From the NCBI GenBank assembly GCA_902618975.1, contig CACNCN010000005.1, forward strand, positions 22,501 through 66,992: a stretch of DNA of 44,492 bases. Reading direction: 5' to 3'. The position numbers and the translations under genes are program-made. Source of the DNA: an uncultured Pelagibacteraceae bacterium. Lineage in GTDB: Bacteria > Pseudomonadota > Alphaproteobacteria > Pelagibacterales > Pelagibacteraceae. Of the stretch, positions 20,728-29,825 are shown one piece after another; positions within the stretch are counted from its first letter, which is position 1; every line of letters begins with the position of its first letter. The notes under the pieces were generated by a model, which did no database searches, was not told the DNA's origin, and was given only the letters and a program-made list of their open reading frames with translations.

Positions 20728-21477
20728 CTAATTTTTTTTATTTTCCATAAGTTTTTTTACCTTATGGTAATCATGAAGTGTATCAACGCCTATAGGTTTA
20801 CGTTTGGTTAAAATTATATTGATTGGAATTTGATTATCAAGAGCTCTTAATTGCTCTAATTTAAATTTTTTTTCATTTTTTGTTTGTTTAAGTGAAACAA
20901 ATTTTTTTAAGACATTAGTTTTATAGATGTATATTCCTATGTGGTGGTAAATACTTAAATTTTTTTTTTTATTTTTTAAATTTCGGAAAAAATCCAAAGC
21001 TATTGCTGAATTTTTGTAATTTAGTTTTTTGTTTGTATAAACTTTAACTATGTTTTTATTCGAAATATAAGATTTTTTTTTTATAGTACAACATAATGTT
21101 GCCATTTTACTATTTAATTTTTTTGCGGTATTATTCAATCTTCTTATATCTTTAATGTTTATCATTGGTTCGTCACCTTGCAGATTCAAAATATAATCAT
21201 ATTTATAAGATTTTATTTTTGTATAAGCCTCAAAAATTCTATCACTACCAGTTTTATGTTTTTTCTTTGTTAATACACAAAAACCACCAAAATTTTTTAC
21301 CTCTTTTAAAATTTTCATATCGCCAGTAGCGACAGCCACATCTCCAATATTGCTTTTAAGAGCTTTGTTATAAACGTGATTGATGATTGAAAGACCATTA
21401 ATTTTATAAAGTGGCTTACCAGGGAGTCTTTTGGCTGATAATCTTGAAGGAATTAATACTAAAGTTTTAGTCATCAT
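20728..21477 (-). CDS. kdsB: 3-deoxy-manno-octulosonate cytidylyltransferase (CMP-Kdo synthetase)
   Basis: 249 aa. The nucleotide-binding start LIPSRLSAKRLPGKPL (8-23) and the YDYILNLQGDEP segment are diagnostic, and a C-terminal IGVDTLHDYHKV closes the fold. It activates Kdo for the LPS inner core. kdsD, the first step of Kdo synthesis, is at 27469. The first two codons are both ATG and either could be used. It is divergent from the cytochrome c gene, with a small GCGTC/GACGC hairpin (about 21492-21506) between them. Confidence 0.96.
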   Translation of the reverse strand: MMTKTLVLIPSRLSAKRLPGKPLYKINGLSIINHVYNKALKSNIGDVAVATGDMKILKEVKNFGGFCVLTKKKHKTGSDRIFEAYTKIKSYKYDYILNLQGDEPMINIKDIRRLNNTAKKLNSKMATLCCTIKKKSYISNKNIVKVYTNKKLNYKNSAIALDFFRNLKNKKKNLSIYHHIGIYIYKTNVLKKFVSLKQTKNEKKFKLEQLRALDNQIPINIILTKRKPIGVDTLHDYHKVKKLMENKKN

Positions 21478-21553
21478 ATTTATATATCTTATGCGTCTTT
21501 GCGACGCAAAAGATAGATGTATTATTTAGTTTTTTTATCGATTTTAGTGGTGT

Positions 21554-22087
21554 ATGAATTTTCTTAAAATGTTCTACGAATTTCAAAAAATTTTAACCGC
21601 TATAGTTGTAGTTGTTTTAGTTGTATTTGGTATATCAAAAATTAGTAATTTTATCTTTAAAACAGAAACAAACGTTGTTGCATATAAAGTTGAAGTTCAA
21701 GAAAGAACCTCAGAGGTAGCTGTTACTGAAAAAATTGATCTTGCTTCATTTGTGGCATTAGGAAATGTTGAGCACGGTAAAAAAGTTTTCAAGAAATGTG
21801 CTGCATGCCATAGTATTAATGAAGGTGGGAAAAATAAAATTGGCCCAGCGCTTTGGTCTGTAATGACAAGAAAGTCAGGTGAATTAAGTGATTATAAATA
21901 TTCTAAGGCACTAACTAATCACGGAAAACAATGGACATTTGAAGAAATGAATGGCTTTCTTCTTAAACCAGCAACATGGATTAAAGGAAATAAAATGGGA
22001 TTTGCTGGGTTAAAGGACGAAAAAGATAGATCAAGTGTAATCTTATATCTTAATGAGAATTCCTCTCAACCATTGCCATTACCTTAA
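21554..22087 (+). CDS. Membrane-anchored cytochrome c (CycM-like, class I)
   Basis: 177 aa. An uncleaved N-terminal membrane anchor (about residues 13-34) is followed by a linker and a single class I cytochrome c domain. The haem site is CAACH at 82-86 and the axial Met148 lies in GNKMGFAG. The alphaproteobacterial CycM protein, which links the bc1 complex to the terminal oxidase, has the same plan and the same neighbour (kdsB-pheA). Its stop region overlaps convergent argF by 9 nt. Confidence 0.92.
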   Translation: MNFLKMFYEFQKILTAIVVVVLVVFGISKISNFIFKTETNVVAYKVEVQERTSEVAVTEKIDLASFVALGNVEHGKKVFKKCAACHSINEGGKNKIGPALWSVMTRKSGELSDYKYSKALTNHGKQWTFEEMNGFLLKPATWIKGNKMGFAGLKDEKDRSSVILYLNENSSQPLPLP

Positions 22088-23008
22088 TTTTTCTAAACAA
22101 TAAAGTAATATTGATTTCTGAACATGAACTCTATTTGAAGCCTGTGTCCACACTTTAGAGTTTTTTCCTAAGAAAACATCATCTGATACTTCGTCACCTC
22201 TTGGGAGACAATGAAGAAATATAGCATTATCTTTTGCTAATTTGATCAGCTGTTTGTTAATTTTGAATTTTTCAAAATGGACTTTTTTTTTCTTTTTGTT
22301 TACTCTGTCATTCATTGATACAACCTTGTCAGTTATAATTACATCGCTATTTTTAATTGCCAATTTTGGATTGTAAAATATTTTTAATTTAGCTTTATTT
22401 TCTTTAGACCATTTCAAGATATTAGTTGACGGTCCATATTTTTTTGGACAACCTATATTTAGTTTAAATGAAAATTTAACTGAAGCCTCGATAAGGCTAT
22501 TAAGGACATTATTACAATCGCCTATCCAACAAATATTTAACTTTGAAATTTTTTTTTTTTTTATTTCTTCTATAGTAAATATATCTGATAAAATTTGAGA
22601 TGGATGAGAAGATGGGCTTAGTCCATTAATTAAAGGAATTTTGATATGTTTATAAATTTCATCAAGTTTAGAGTCATTGTCTGTTCTAAGCATGAAGGCG
22701 TCTGCATAAACGCTTATTACTTTTGCTGTATCAGATATTTTTTCACCTCCTTTGCTAAAATGTAATTCATCTGGTCTTAAGGTTAGTGCACTTCCACCAA
22801 GTTGTCTTATGGCTAAAAAAAAACTAATTCTGGTTCTCAAACTAGATTTCTCAAACATTTGTATTAATAATTTACCTTTTAATGGCGCACCTTTGTCAAT
22901 TTCTAAACTACTATAATTTTTTCTTTTATATTTTCTTTTTTTTGCATCATTTAAAATTTTTCTTAAATCCTTAGATGAAATATTTTTTATGTTTATAAAA
23001 TGTCTCAT
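22079..23008 (-). CDS. argF: Ornithine carbamoyltransferase
   Basis: 309 aa. The carbamoyl phosphate loop reads EKSSLRTR (53-60), an SxRT variant of the usual STRT. HPSQ is at 135-138, and the ornithine-side motif HCLPRGDEVSDD is near residue 272, with the SMN loop at about 230. It makes citrulline from ornithine. It starts directly after the argD stop (0-nt gap) in the unit ABC permease-argD-argF. Convergent overlap with the cytochrome gene leaves no space for a terminator. Confidence 0.96.
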   Translation of the reverse strand: MRHFINIKNISSKDLRKILNDAKKRKYKRKNYSSLEIDKGAPLKGKLLIQMFEKSSLRTRISFFLAIRQLGGSALTLRPDELHFSKGGEKISDTAKVISVYADAFMLRTDNDSKLDEIYKHIKIPLINGLSPSSHPSQILSDIFTIEEIKKKKISKLNICWIGDCNNVLNSLIEASVKFSFKLNIGCPKKYGPSTNILKWSKENKAKLKIFYNPKLAIKNSDVIITDKVVSMNDRVNKKKKKVHFEKFKINKQLIKLAKDNAIFLHCLPRGDEVSDDVFLGKNSKVWTQASNRVHVQKSILLYCLEKLR

Positions 23009-24175
23009 TTAAGATAAATCCTTACAAACCGATTTAATAATATTTAATGCTATTTTAATTTCGCTTTTTTTCACATTTAATGGAGGCAATATCCTTACGA
23101 CATTCTCTGCAGCTCTTATAGTTAATAATTTTTTTTTCATTAAATTTTTAATAAATAAATTTTGATTGTTAAAAAGCTGTATACCAATTAGTAATCCCAC
23201 ACCCCTTATCTCTTTTATAATATTTGGGAATTCATTTTTAATATTGTTTAATTCTGAGTGAAAGTATTTTGATATCCGTCTCACATTATACAAAAAGTTT
23301 TTTTTTAATATTTCATCAATTACTGCATTCCCTACCGCCATTGCTAATGGATTTCCCCCAAAAGTACTTCCATGAGACCCAGGTGTCATGAATTTAGCGA
23401 CTTTTTTTGTCATTAAAACAGCACCTATAGGAAAACCTCCTCCTATTCCTTTTGCAATTGGAACAATATCAGGTTTTATTTTTGAATGTTCAAAGGCAAA
23501 AAATTTTCCTGATCTTCCTATGCCGCATTGTACTTCATCCAAAATAAGAAGAATTTTTTTTTTATTACATATTTTTCTTAATTCTCTCAAACACCATGAA
23601 GGTATCACTTTAATTCCACCTTCTCCTAAAATTGGCTCTATCATTATAGCTGCGGTTTGGTTATTTATGGAATTTATTAATGACTTATGGTCACCAAAGT
23701 CAAAATGGTCAAATCCCTCTATTGATGGTCCAAAACCTTCAGTCATTTTTTTTGATCCACTAGCAAATATCGCGGCAATTGTTCTGCCATGAAATGAATT
23801 TTTTATACATAAAATCCTATTCTTTTTAGGCTTACCAATCGAATAGAAGTATTTTCTTGCAACTTTAATTGCTGCTTCTGTAGCTTCGGCCCCACTGTTT
23901 TGAAACATGACGTAGTCAGCAAAAGTATTTTTAGTCAATTTTTTTGCTAATTTTTCACCCTCAGGTATTTTAAAAGCATTTGAAACGTGCCAAACTTTTT
24001 TAGATTGAAGCGTAAGTGCTTTAATTAATTTAGGATGAGAATGACCTAGTGAGTTAACAGCAATTCCTTCAACAAAGTCTAAGTACCTTTTTCCATCTGT
24101 GCCATATAAATAACTACCTTTACCTTTTTTAAAGGATAGATTTTTTCGATTATAATTTTTAGCCAATCCACTCAT
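23009..24175 (-). CDS. argD: Acetylornithine aminotransferase
   Basis: 388 aa, class III PLP aminotransferase. PLP-binding residues are the Schiff-base Lys242 in VPIAKGIGGGFPIGA and Asp213 in LDEVQCGIGRSG, with the SGAEATE phosphate loop at 94-100. It converts N-acetylglutamate semialdehyde to acetylornithine and may also serve in lysine synthesis. It is sandwiched with zero-length gaps between the ABC-2 permease and argF, and the argD-argF pair next to gcrA is an alphaproteobacterial arrangement. Confidence 0.95.
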   Translation of the reverse strand: MSGLAKNYNRKNLSFKKGKGSYLYGTDGKRYLDFVEGIAVNSLGHSHPKLIKALTLQSKKVWHVSNAFKIPEGEKLAKKLTKNTFADYVMFQNSGAEATEAAIKVARKYFYSIGKPKKNRILCIKNSFHGRTIAAIFASGSKKMTEGFGPSIEGFDHFDFGDHKSLINSINNQTAAIMIEPILGEGGIKVIPSWCLRELRKICNKKKILLILDEVQCGIGRSGKFFAFEHSKIKPDIVPIAKGIGGGFPIGAVLMTKKVAKFMTPGSHGSTFGGNPLAMAVGNAVIDEILKKNFLYNVRRISKYFHSELNNIKNEFPNIIKEIRGVGLLIGIQLFNNQNLFIKNLMKKKLLTIRAAENVVRILPPLNVKKSEIKIALNIIKSVCKDLS

Positions 24176-24985
24176 TTATGATTTTATTTTATACCCAATT
24201 TTGTAAAGTATGAATGCTACATACCAAATAATTACAGACAAAATTGTAAGATATAATATTCCATACAAGATTGATCCATCTGAGGATCCTATAAAAGCAT
24301 ATCTAAACCCATCTATCATATGAAAAAATGGGTTATAATAACTTAGCTTCTTTAATATATATGGTAACTTTTCTACAGAGTAGAAAGTACCAGACAAAAA
24401 GGATAATGGAACTATAAAAAAATTGGTTACTGTAGCCATATGATCGAACTTTTCAGCCCAAAGTCCTGCTATAAAACCTGCCGCACCTAAAATAAATGAT
24501 GATAAGATTAAAAATAAAACCAAAATAGATAAATTTTTTATTTCAATAGGCACAATAAATGAGAAAACAGTTATTGATATAATACAAATTATTATTGATC
24601 TAGTTATAGATGCTGCGATTATTGAAAAAGTAACCTCCAAAGATGACAGGGGCGCACCAATTAAGTCTACAATATTACCCATGACTTTTCCCATTAAAAT
24701 TGATGAAGATGAATGAGCGAAAGATTGAGAAATAACTTGCATTGCAATTAACCCGGGAGCTAAAAAACTTATAAAATTGACTCCCAACACGCTAGGTCTT
24801 TCATTTCCAATAGCCAAAGATAATACAACTAAGAATAATAATGCCGTAACAACTGGTCCTATTATTGTTTGTCCATAAACAGATAGGAATCTTAATGTCT
24901 CTTTGCAATATAAAGCATAAATGCCTATCCAATTGATTTTAAATCTTCTTACACCTATTTGATATTTTGTTTCTATTTCAGACAT
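24176..24985 (-). CDS. ABC-2 type transporter permease
   Basis: 269 aa with six predicted membrane helices and the ABC-2 membrane family pattern (YadH/NodJ type): KETLRFLSVYGQTIIGP at the start, FLAPGLIAMQ in the middle and PLSFLSGTFYSVEKLP before the last helices. No ATPase gene is adjacent, so the partner must be encoded elsewhere. Substrates of this family are often lipid-linked or polysaccharide, but nothing here identifies one. It heads the permease-argD-argF unit, with no gap before argD. Confidence 0.88.
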   Translation of the reverse strand: MSEIETKYQIGVRRFKINWIGIYALYCKETLRFLSVYGQTIIGPVVTALLFLVVLSLAIGNERPSVLGVNFISFLAPGLIAMQVISQSFAHSSSSILMGKVMGNIVDLIGAPLSSLEVTFSIIAASITRSIIICIISITVFSFIVPIEIKNLSILVLFLILSSFILGAAGFIAGLWAEKFDHMATVTNFFIVPLSFLSGTFYSVEKLPYILKKLSYYNPFFHMIDGFRYAFIGSSDGSILYGILYLTILSVIIWYVAFILYKIGYKIKS

Positions 24986-25104
24986 AACGGATCATATAAA
25001 TCATTAAATTTGTTAATAAATTAAAAAAAAGGCTTGTTATAACTTATCATAAATATTAACTAGATATAGTATATATAGAATTTAAAACAACTATTAGATG
25101 TATT

Positions 25105-25599
25105 ATGAGTTGGACTGAAGAAAAAGTAAGTTTGTTAAAAAAATTATGGGGTTCAGGCAAAACCGCAAGTCAAATAGCTGAAATAATAGGTGGAATATCA
25201 AGAAATGCTGTAATAGGAAAAGCTCACAGATTAAATTTAAGTGCAAAAATAAAAACTAGGCCACCAATATTAAATAATACAAATTTAGATGTAAAGAAAT
25301 CATCAAATAATAATTTCAAAAAAGGCAGAAAATTCAAATATCAATCTTTATTATTGGATAAAAATTTTGAGCCAGCAAGAAATTTAACGCTTGAGGAGTT
25401 AACGGATGAGACGTGTAAATATATGGAAGGTCATCCTGATGAAAAACATTCTTCGTTTTGTGGAAGAAAAACTGTTCAAAAATTTTCTTATTGTCCTTTG
25501 CATTTATTGTTAATTTATCAAGTTAAATCTAAAAAAGACGAATTAACGGACGAGGATGAGATACCTAAGTTTATTGAGAAAAAAATAAAATCTGCTTAA
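25105..25599 (+). CDS. gcrA: GcrA family cell cycle regulator
   Basis: 164 aa. The N-terminal MSWTEEKVSLLKKLWGSG, with SQIAEIIGGISRNAVIGKAHRLNL at 20-45, is the GcrA helix-turn-helix region. The C-terminal sigma-70 contact domain has ELTDETCKYMEG and SFCGRKTVQKFSYCPLH. GcrA stimulates sigma-70 transcription at promoters with CcrM-methylated GANTC. No ccrM gene is in the window. Its neighbours argD-argF match other alphaproteobacteria. The 119-nt upstream gap is very AT-rich, and I could not pick one promoter there. Confidence 0.94.
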   Translation: MSWTEEKVSLLKKLWGSGKTASQIAEIIGGISRNAVIGKAHRLNLSAKIKTRPPILNNTNLDVKKSSNNNFKKGRKFKYQSLLLDKNFEPARNLTLEELTDETCKYMEGHPDEKHSSFCGRKTVQKFSYCPLHLLLIYQVKSKKDELTDEDEIPKFIEKKIKSA

Positions 25600-25604
25600 A
25601 ATAT

Positions 25605-25853
25605 TTACTTTAATATTTTTTTTTTTGCTTTTTCAAATTCCTCTTTATTTAAAACTCCATTTTCATGAAGTTCCTTTAATTTAACTAATTGGTCGTATAC
25701 ATTATCATTTTTATTTGTTGACTGATTATCAACTGATCTCTCTGTTTTTATGTCATTTTTTGCTTCTACACCTCTAGTAATAGCTTGCACAGCAAGATAC
25801 AAAACAAATATTAGTATAGCTGCGACCGTAATATATATTAAATTTGTGATCAT
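25605..25853 (-). CDS. Small membrane protein with SHOCT domain
   Basis: 82 aa. One N-terminal membrane helix (about 4-26) is followed by a polar linker and a C-terminal SHOCT motif (about 54-81) reading LVKLKELHENGVLNKEEFEKAKKKIL. SHOCT domains are short helical adaptors found at the ends of many membrane proteins. The function is unknown. It lies 3 nt after the NDUFA9-like gene and ends 5 nt from the gcrA stop. Confidence 0.85.
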   Translation of the reverse strand: MITNLIYITVAAILIFVLYLAVQAITRGVEAKNDIKTERSVDNQSTNKNDNVYDQLVKLKELHENGVLNKEEFEKAKKKILK

Positions 25854-25856
25854 ATT

Positions 25857-26807
25857 TTAATTAATTTTTTTGAAATTATATTGACCACCTTCCCTCCAAT
25901 TGTATGAATATCTCATAATACCTTCTTCAAATTTAATTTTTCCAGGTAACCCTGCATCGGTATTTGTAAAAGCACCATCGGATTTTATATTATCATATTT
26001 TAATAATTTAAGTTGATCAATTGTTAAAATAGGATTAGGCATCAACTGCAAAAAAGAGGCAGATATTTTTGCCAAAGGTAAAGGCATAGGTATCAATAAT
26101 TTTTTTTTATTAATACACTTTAACATTATAGATAACATTTCTTTAAATGTTATTATTTCGGGACCTAATGCCTCAATTTTTTTACTTTTGATATTTTCTG
26201 ATACTACATAATATATTAAGTCAGCAACATCAGAGGCATGTATTGGCATAAACTTTGTTTTTCCTCCATAGTATAATGGAAAAAAAGGTAAATAACTCAG
26301 ATAACTTAAAAACTTGGTTGTAAATGAGTCTGAAACGCTAAAAACAATAGAAGGCTTAATAATTACCGCCTCATTATTATTCTCTAGTATTTTGTTTTCT
26401 CCATTAATTTTTGATCTAGCATATTCAGAGTCCTTGGCTTTTTCGACTCCTAAAGCTGAAAAGTGAATAAATTGTACTTTATATTTTTCGCAAATACTTG
26501 AGATTATCTCGGGTAATTTAGTGTGTATGTTCCTAAATGTATTTATATTTCCTTTCTCGAATAAAATACCGATTAAATTTATGCAAATATCCGCTGAAGA
26601 AATTGCTTGTTCTAATTTTTTACTATCAAATATATTGAGCTCTAAAATATCAATATACCCAAGTTGTCCACTTGTTTTTAAAAAAACAGATTTATGTGCA
26701 TTTCGAGTCTGACAAATGGCTTTGTAATTATTTTTTGTAAGTTTTCTGATTAAGTGTTTTCCAATCTGTCCAGATGCGCCGAGTATTAGTACTTTTTTTT
26801 TGATCAT
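25857..26807 (-). CDS. NDUFA9-like NAD(P)-binding protein (atypical short-chain dehydrogenase)
   Basis: 316 aa. The Rossmann start KKVLILGASGQIGKHLIRKL has the GASGQIG motif at 10-16. ADICINLIGILFEKG and YARSKINGENKIL follow the pattern of the complex I NDUFA9 subfamily common in Alphaproteobacteria. The C-terminal part has NPILTIDQLKLLKYDN, also typical of the family. Members are linked to complex I or to ubiquinone synthesis, and which applies here is not shown. It is divergent from rnd across 48 nt and is followed by the SHOCT gene. Confidence 0.88.
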   Translation of the reverse strand: MIKKKVLILGASGQIGKHLIRKLTKNNYKAICQTRNAHKSVFLKTSGQLGYIDILELNIFDSKKLEQAISSADICINLIGILFEKGNINTFRNIHTKLPEIISSICEKYKVQFIHFSALGVEKAKDSEYARSKINGENKILENNNEAVIIKPSIVFSVSDSFTTKFLSYLSYLPFFPLYYGGKTKFMPIHASDVADLIYYVVSENIKSKKIEALGPEIITFKEMLSIMLKCINKKKLLIPMPLPLAKISASFLQLMPNPILTIDQLKLLKYDNIKSDGAFTNTDAGLPGKIKFEEGIMRYSYNWREGGQYNFKKIN

Positions 26808-26843
26808 TTATCTTAAAATAGACAATATTGAGTACATTATATA

Positions 26844-26849
26844 TATAAT
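26844..26849 (+). promoter_or_regulatory. Candidate -10 element for the rnd-kdsD-lpt operon
   Basis: A TATAAT lies 6 nt before the rnd ATG. If transcription starts 7 nt downstream, as at ffs in this window, the mRNA would begin at or inside the start codon, i.e. be leaderless. No convincing -35 is present, so the call is weak. Confidence 0.35.
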
Positions 26850-26855
26850 TTAAAA

Positions 26856-27467
26856 ATGAATATCAAAATTTTTAATAATGATATACCTGAAGATTTGAAG
26901 TTGGATAATGAAGAAGTAGTCGCACTTGATTGTGAAGCCCTTGGTTTGGTGTTGGGTAGAGATCCTCTAACTTTAATTCAAATTGGTTTGAAGTCAAAAG
27001 ATTGCTATATAATTAAATTGAATAGAGAGAATTACAACGCTCCAAATTTGGTCAAATTTTTATCAAAAAATTCAACTCAATTTATAATGCATTATGCCAG
27101 ACAAGATTTGCTATGGTTAAAACATCATTTGAATGTTGAGCCACCAAACATTTTTTGTACAAAACTAGCATCAAAAATAGCTAGGACAGCATCAAGTTAT
27201 CATGGTTATAAAGATTTAGTCAAAGAAATCTGTGGTAAAGATATTTCAAAAAAGGAACAACAGAGTGACTGGGGTGGAAACTTAACTGACAAACAAATAC
27301 AATATGCAGCACAAGATACGCAATTTTTGTTCGACATTAAAGATAAACTTATTGAAATGTTAAAAAGAGAGAATAGATACGAGTTGTATATTAGATGTTT
27401 AAAAGCATTACCTATTTTGGTTGAAATGGAAAATAGTGGATTTAAAATAACTACATTTGAACACTAA
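26856..27467 (+). CDS. rnd: Ribonuclease D-type 3'-5' exonuclease
   Basis: 203 aa, containing only the DEDDy exonuclease domain. The HRDC domains of E. coli RNase D are absent, as in other alphaproteobacterial versions. Catalytic residues are Asp25 and Glu27 (LDCEALG), Asp84 (HYARQDLLWL), and Tyr150 and Asp154 (YAAQDTQFL). It trims tRNA or other RNA 3' ends. It is first in rnd-kdsD-lptC-lptB-aroA, one nucleotide before the kdsD ATG. Confidence 0.93.
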   Translation: MNIKIFNNDIPEDLKLDNEEVVALDCEALGLVLGRDPLTLIQIGLKSKDCYIIKLNRENYNAPNLVKFLSKNSTQFIMHYARQDLLWLKHHLNVEPPNIFCTKLASKIARTASSYHGYKDLVKEICGKDISKKEQQSDWGGNLTDKQIQYAAQDTQFLFDIKDKLIEMLKRENRYELYIRCLKALPILVEMENSGFKITTFEH

Positions 27468-27468
27468 A

Positions 27469-28440
27469 ATGAGAAAAAATAAATTAAAAAAAATTGCAAG
27501 AAATGTTATAGATCTAGAAATCACAGCCTTAAAAAAATTAAAAAAATCTATTAATAACAATTTTGAAAATGCCGTTCATGCTATTGTGAATTGCAAATCA
27601 AAAATTATTATTTGCGGAGTTGGTAAGAGTTATTTAATAGCTTCAAAGGTAAGTAGTACCTTTTCATCTGTAGGCTGTCCCTCATTTTCAATTAATGCAA
27701 ATGAATGTTCACATGGAGATTTGGGAAGTATTACAAAAAGAGATATCCTAATAATAATTAGCAACTCAGGAAATACTGAGGAATTAAAACCAGTAATTCA
27801 ATATGCTAATAGATACAAAGTTAAACTTATTGGAATAACCTCAATGAAAGACTCTCTTCTTTATAAAGCTTCTGACATAAAACTTTTAATTCCTAAAGTG
27901 AAAGAAGCCGCTCTAAATGTAGTACCCACAAGTAGTACAACTGAACAAATTGCTCTTGGAGATTGTTTGGCTGTAGCATCTTTGAATATTAAAAAATTTG
28001 GACAGAAAAATTTCAAGCTACTTCATCCACATGGAAGCTTGGGTAATCAATTAAGGACCGCTGAGGATTTAATGATATCAAAGCAAGGTATACCTTTTAT
28101 TGATGAAAACTCTAATATGAAAAAGGCTTTAAATGTAATTACAAAAAAGAAATTGGGAGTATTGATCTCAATTAATAAAAAAAAAATTACCACTGGAATT
28201 ATCACTGATGGGCAGATTAGGCGCGCAAGTTCAAAAAAAGGTGATCTTTTAAAACTTAAAGTAAAGAATATTATGACAAAAAATCCTTATAGTATTGATA
28301 AAGATACTTTGGCAGCCAAAAGTCTATCAATAATGTCAGAAAAAAAAATAACTAGTTTATGTGTACATAAAAATAATAGAAAAAATAAAACTATCGGAAT
28401 ATTGCACATTCATCATATTTTAAACGCAAACATAAATTAA
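27469..28440 (+). CDS. kdsD: D-arabinose-5-phosphate isomerase (KpsF/GutQ family)
   Basis: 323 aa from the ATG at 27469, which lies just after the rnd stop. A TTG 12 nt upstream is in frame but would overlap rnd and is less likely. The N-terminal SIS domain has KIIICGVGKSYLIASKVSSTF and NECSHGDLGSI, followed by VPTSSTTEQIALGD. Two CBS domains follow from about residue 205. It isomerises ribulose-5-P to arabinose-5-P, the first step to Kdo. The stop overlaps lptC as TAATG. Confidence 0.94.
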   Translation: MRKNKLKKIARNVIDLEITALKKLKKSINNNFENAVHAIVNCKSKIIICGVGKSYLIASKVSSTFSSVGCPSFSINANECSHGDLGSITKRDILIIISNSGNTEELKPVIQYANRYKVKLIGITSMKDSLLYKASDIKLLIPKVKEAALNVVPTSSTTEQIALGDCLAVASLNIKKFGQKNFKLLHPHGSLGNQLRTAEDLMISKQGIPFIDENSNMKKALNVITKKKLGVLISINKKKITTGIITDGQIRRASSKKGDLLKLKVKNIMTKNPYSIDKDTLAAKSLSIMSEKKITSLCVHKNNRKNKTIGILHIHHILNANIN

Positions 28441-29039
28441 TGAAGAAAAATACAATATTTCAATTATTAATTTTCTCTACTATTTTTTTATCTATTTTTC
28501 TTTTTTACTACAATTTTTTTTATAAAAAAAATTATCAAAAACAAATTAAAACTGAAATTATCAACGAAGTTACTCCTGATAATTTTAAAGAAGATACAGA
28601 AACCAACAAAAGTGTAATACTAAATTTAGAATATAAATCATCCGACGCTTTTGGTAATGAATATATTCTAAAGGCAAATTCAGCTGAAATTCAACCTGAT
28701 AACGAGGAGAATTTAAAGCTAATTGATGTAAGAGCTGTTATATATCTAAAAGATAAAACTCCTATAAATATCTCATCAGATTTTGCGTTTCACAATAAAA
28801 ATTCTTTTGATACAAATTTTTTTAGTCAGGTTGAAGTTAAACATGACGAATTCGATATAGAATCTGAAAATTTAGATTTATTATATGCAAGCAATCTTGT
28901 TAGCTTGTACAATATTAAAAAAGCTGTTTATGGAGAAAGTTCTTTAAAAGTTGATAAAATTAATTTTGATATATTGACTAAAGATTTAAGTATGAATATG
29001 TATAAAAATAACGAAAGAATTAATATATTATATAAATAA
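28440..29039 (+). CDS. lptC: LPS export protein LptC
   Basis: 199 aa. A single N-terminal membrane anchor (about 6-28) is followed by a periplasmic beta-rich domain with repeated short strands such as EYILKANSAEI and LIDVRAVIYLKDKTPINISSD, the LptC/YrbK pattern. The bitopic protein passes LPS from LptBFG to LptA. Both ends overlap neighbours by 1 nt (TAATG). In most alphaproteobacteria lptA lies between lptC and lptB. Here it does not. Confidence 0.85.
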   Translation: MKKNTIFQLLIFSTIFLSIFLFYYNFFYKKNYQKQIKTEIINEVTPDNFKEDTETNKSVILNLEYKSSDAFGNEYILKANSAEIQPDNEENLKLIDVRAVIYLKDKTPINISSDFAFHNKNSFDTNFFSQVEVKHDEFDIESENLDLLYASNLVSLYNIKKAVYGESSLKVDKINFDILTKDLSMNMYKNNERINILYK

Positions 29040-29818
29040 TGGGAATAATTAAAAAATTTTATATTACTAAATTCAAAAAAGAGAGACCTAAAATTGAGCT
29101 AAAAAACATATCTTTATCTTTTGGCAAAAGGCAAATTTTAGATAATATAACTTTGACTGTTAGAGAAGGAGAGATATGTGGAATGTTAGGTCCAAATGGT
29201 GTTGGTAAATCTACGATATTTAATTTAATAACAGGATTATTAAAACCTAATTTTGGAAGCATATACATTGACAAAAAAAAAATAAATAACGTACCGATTT
29301 ACAAAAGGGCATTAGATTTTAAAATTAGTATAGTTCCACAATCTGGGGGAGTATTTTCAGATTTAACATGTTATCAAAATCTTAATGCGATCGCTGATCT
29401 TGTTGTGAGAGAAAAAAAGAACAAAACTTTTGAGGTAGAAAAAATGATCTCAAAATTTGAACTTGATGCTGTTAAAAATATAAAGGCTAAATATTTATCT
29501 GGTGGGCAAAAGAAACGTGTTTGTATTGCAATGGCATTATTGTCAAACCCAAAAGTTGTTTTAATGGATGAACCCTTTCAAGGACTTGATCTTTTAAGCA
29601 CAAGTTATCTACAAGAAACGATCGTTAATTTACAAACAGAAGATAACAATAGATGTTGTATAATCTCAGATCACGCTGCAGCAGACCTATTAAAAATATC
29701 TGACAGAGCAATAATTCTCGCTAATAAAAAAGTTATTGCTCATGGTCCGCCAAAAGAGTTGATTAAAGATGAAAGTGCAAAAAGCTTATATTTTGGAGAC
29801 ACTTTTAATATAAATTAA
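29039..29818 (+). CDS. lptB: LPS export ABC transporter ATPase LptB
   Basis: 259 aa. Walker A is GPNGVGKST at 51-59, the signature is LSGGQKKR at about 154-161, and Walker B is VVLMDEPFQGLD. The switch His lies in ISDHAA, the Asp-His form typical of LptB, rather than the usual TH. The N terminus is about 18 residues longer than E. coli LptB. It powers LPS extraction with LptFG, which are not in the window. The start overlaps lptC (TAATG) and aroA follows after 7 nt. Confidence 0.95.
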   Translation: MGIIKKFYITKFKKERPKIELKNISLSFGKRQILDNITLTVREGEICGMLGPNGVGKSTIFNLITGLLKPNFGSIYIDKKKINNVPIYKRALDFKISIVPQSGGVFSDLTCYQNLNAIADLVVREKKNKTFEVEKMISKFELDAVKNIKAKYLSGGQKKRVCIAMALLSNPKVVLMDEPFQGLDLLSTSYLQETIVNLQTEDNNRCCIISDHAAADLLKISDRAIILANKKVIAHGPPKELIKDESAKSLYFGDTFNIN

Positions 29819-29825
29819 ATCTAGG

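Noticed and set aside
21492..21506. Hairpin GCGTC/GACGC between kdsB and the cytochrome gene as a terminator
   Set aside because: The genes are divergent, so no terminator is expected, and no T-run follows directly. It may be an operator but there is no evidence.
27457..27468. TTG start for kdsD
   Set aside because: The ATG at 27469, one base after the rnd stop, is a better start and avoids overlap.
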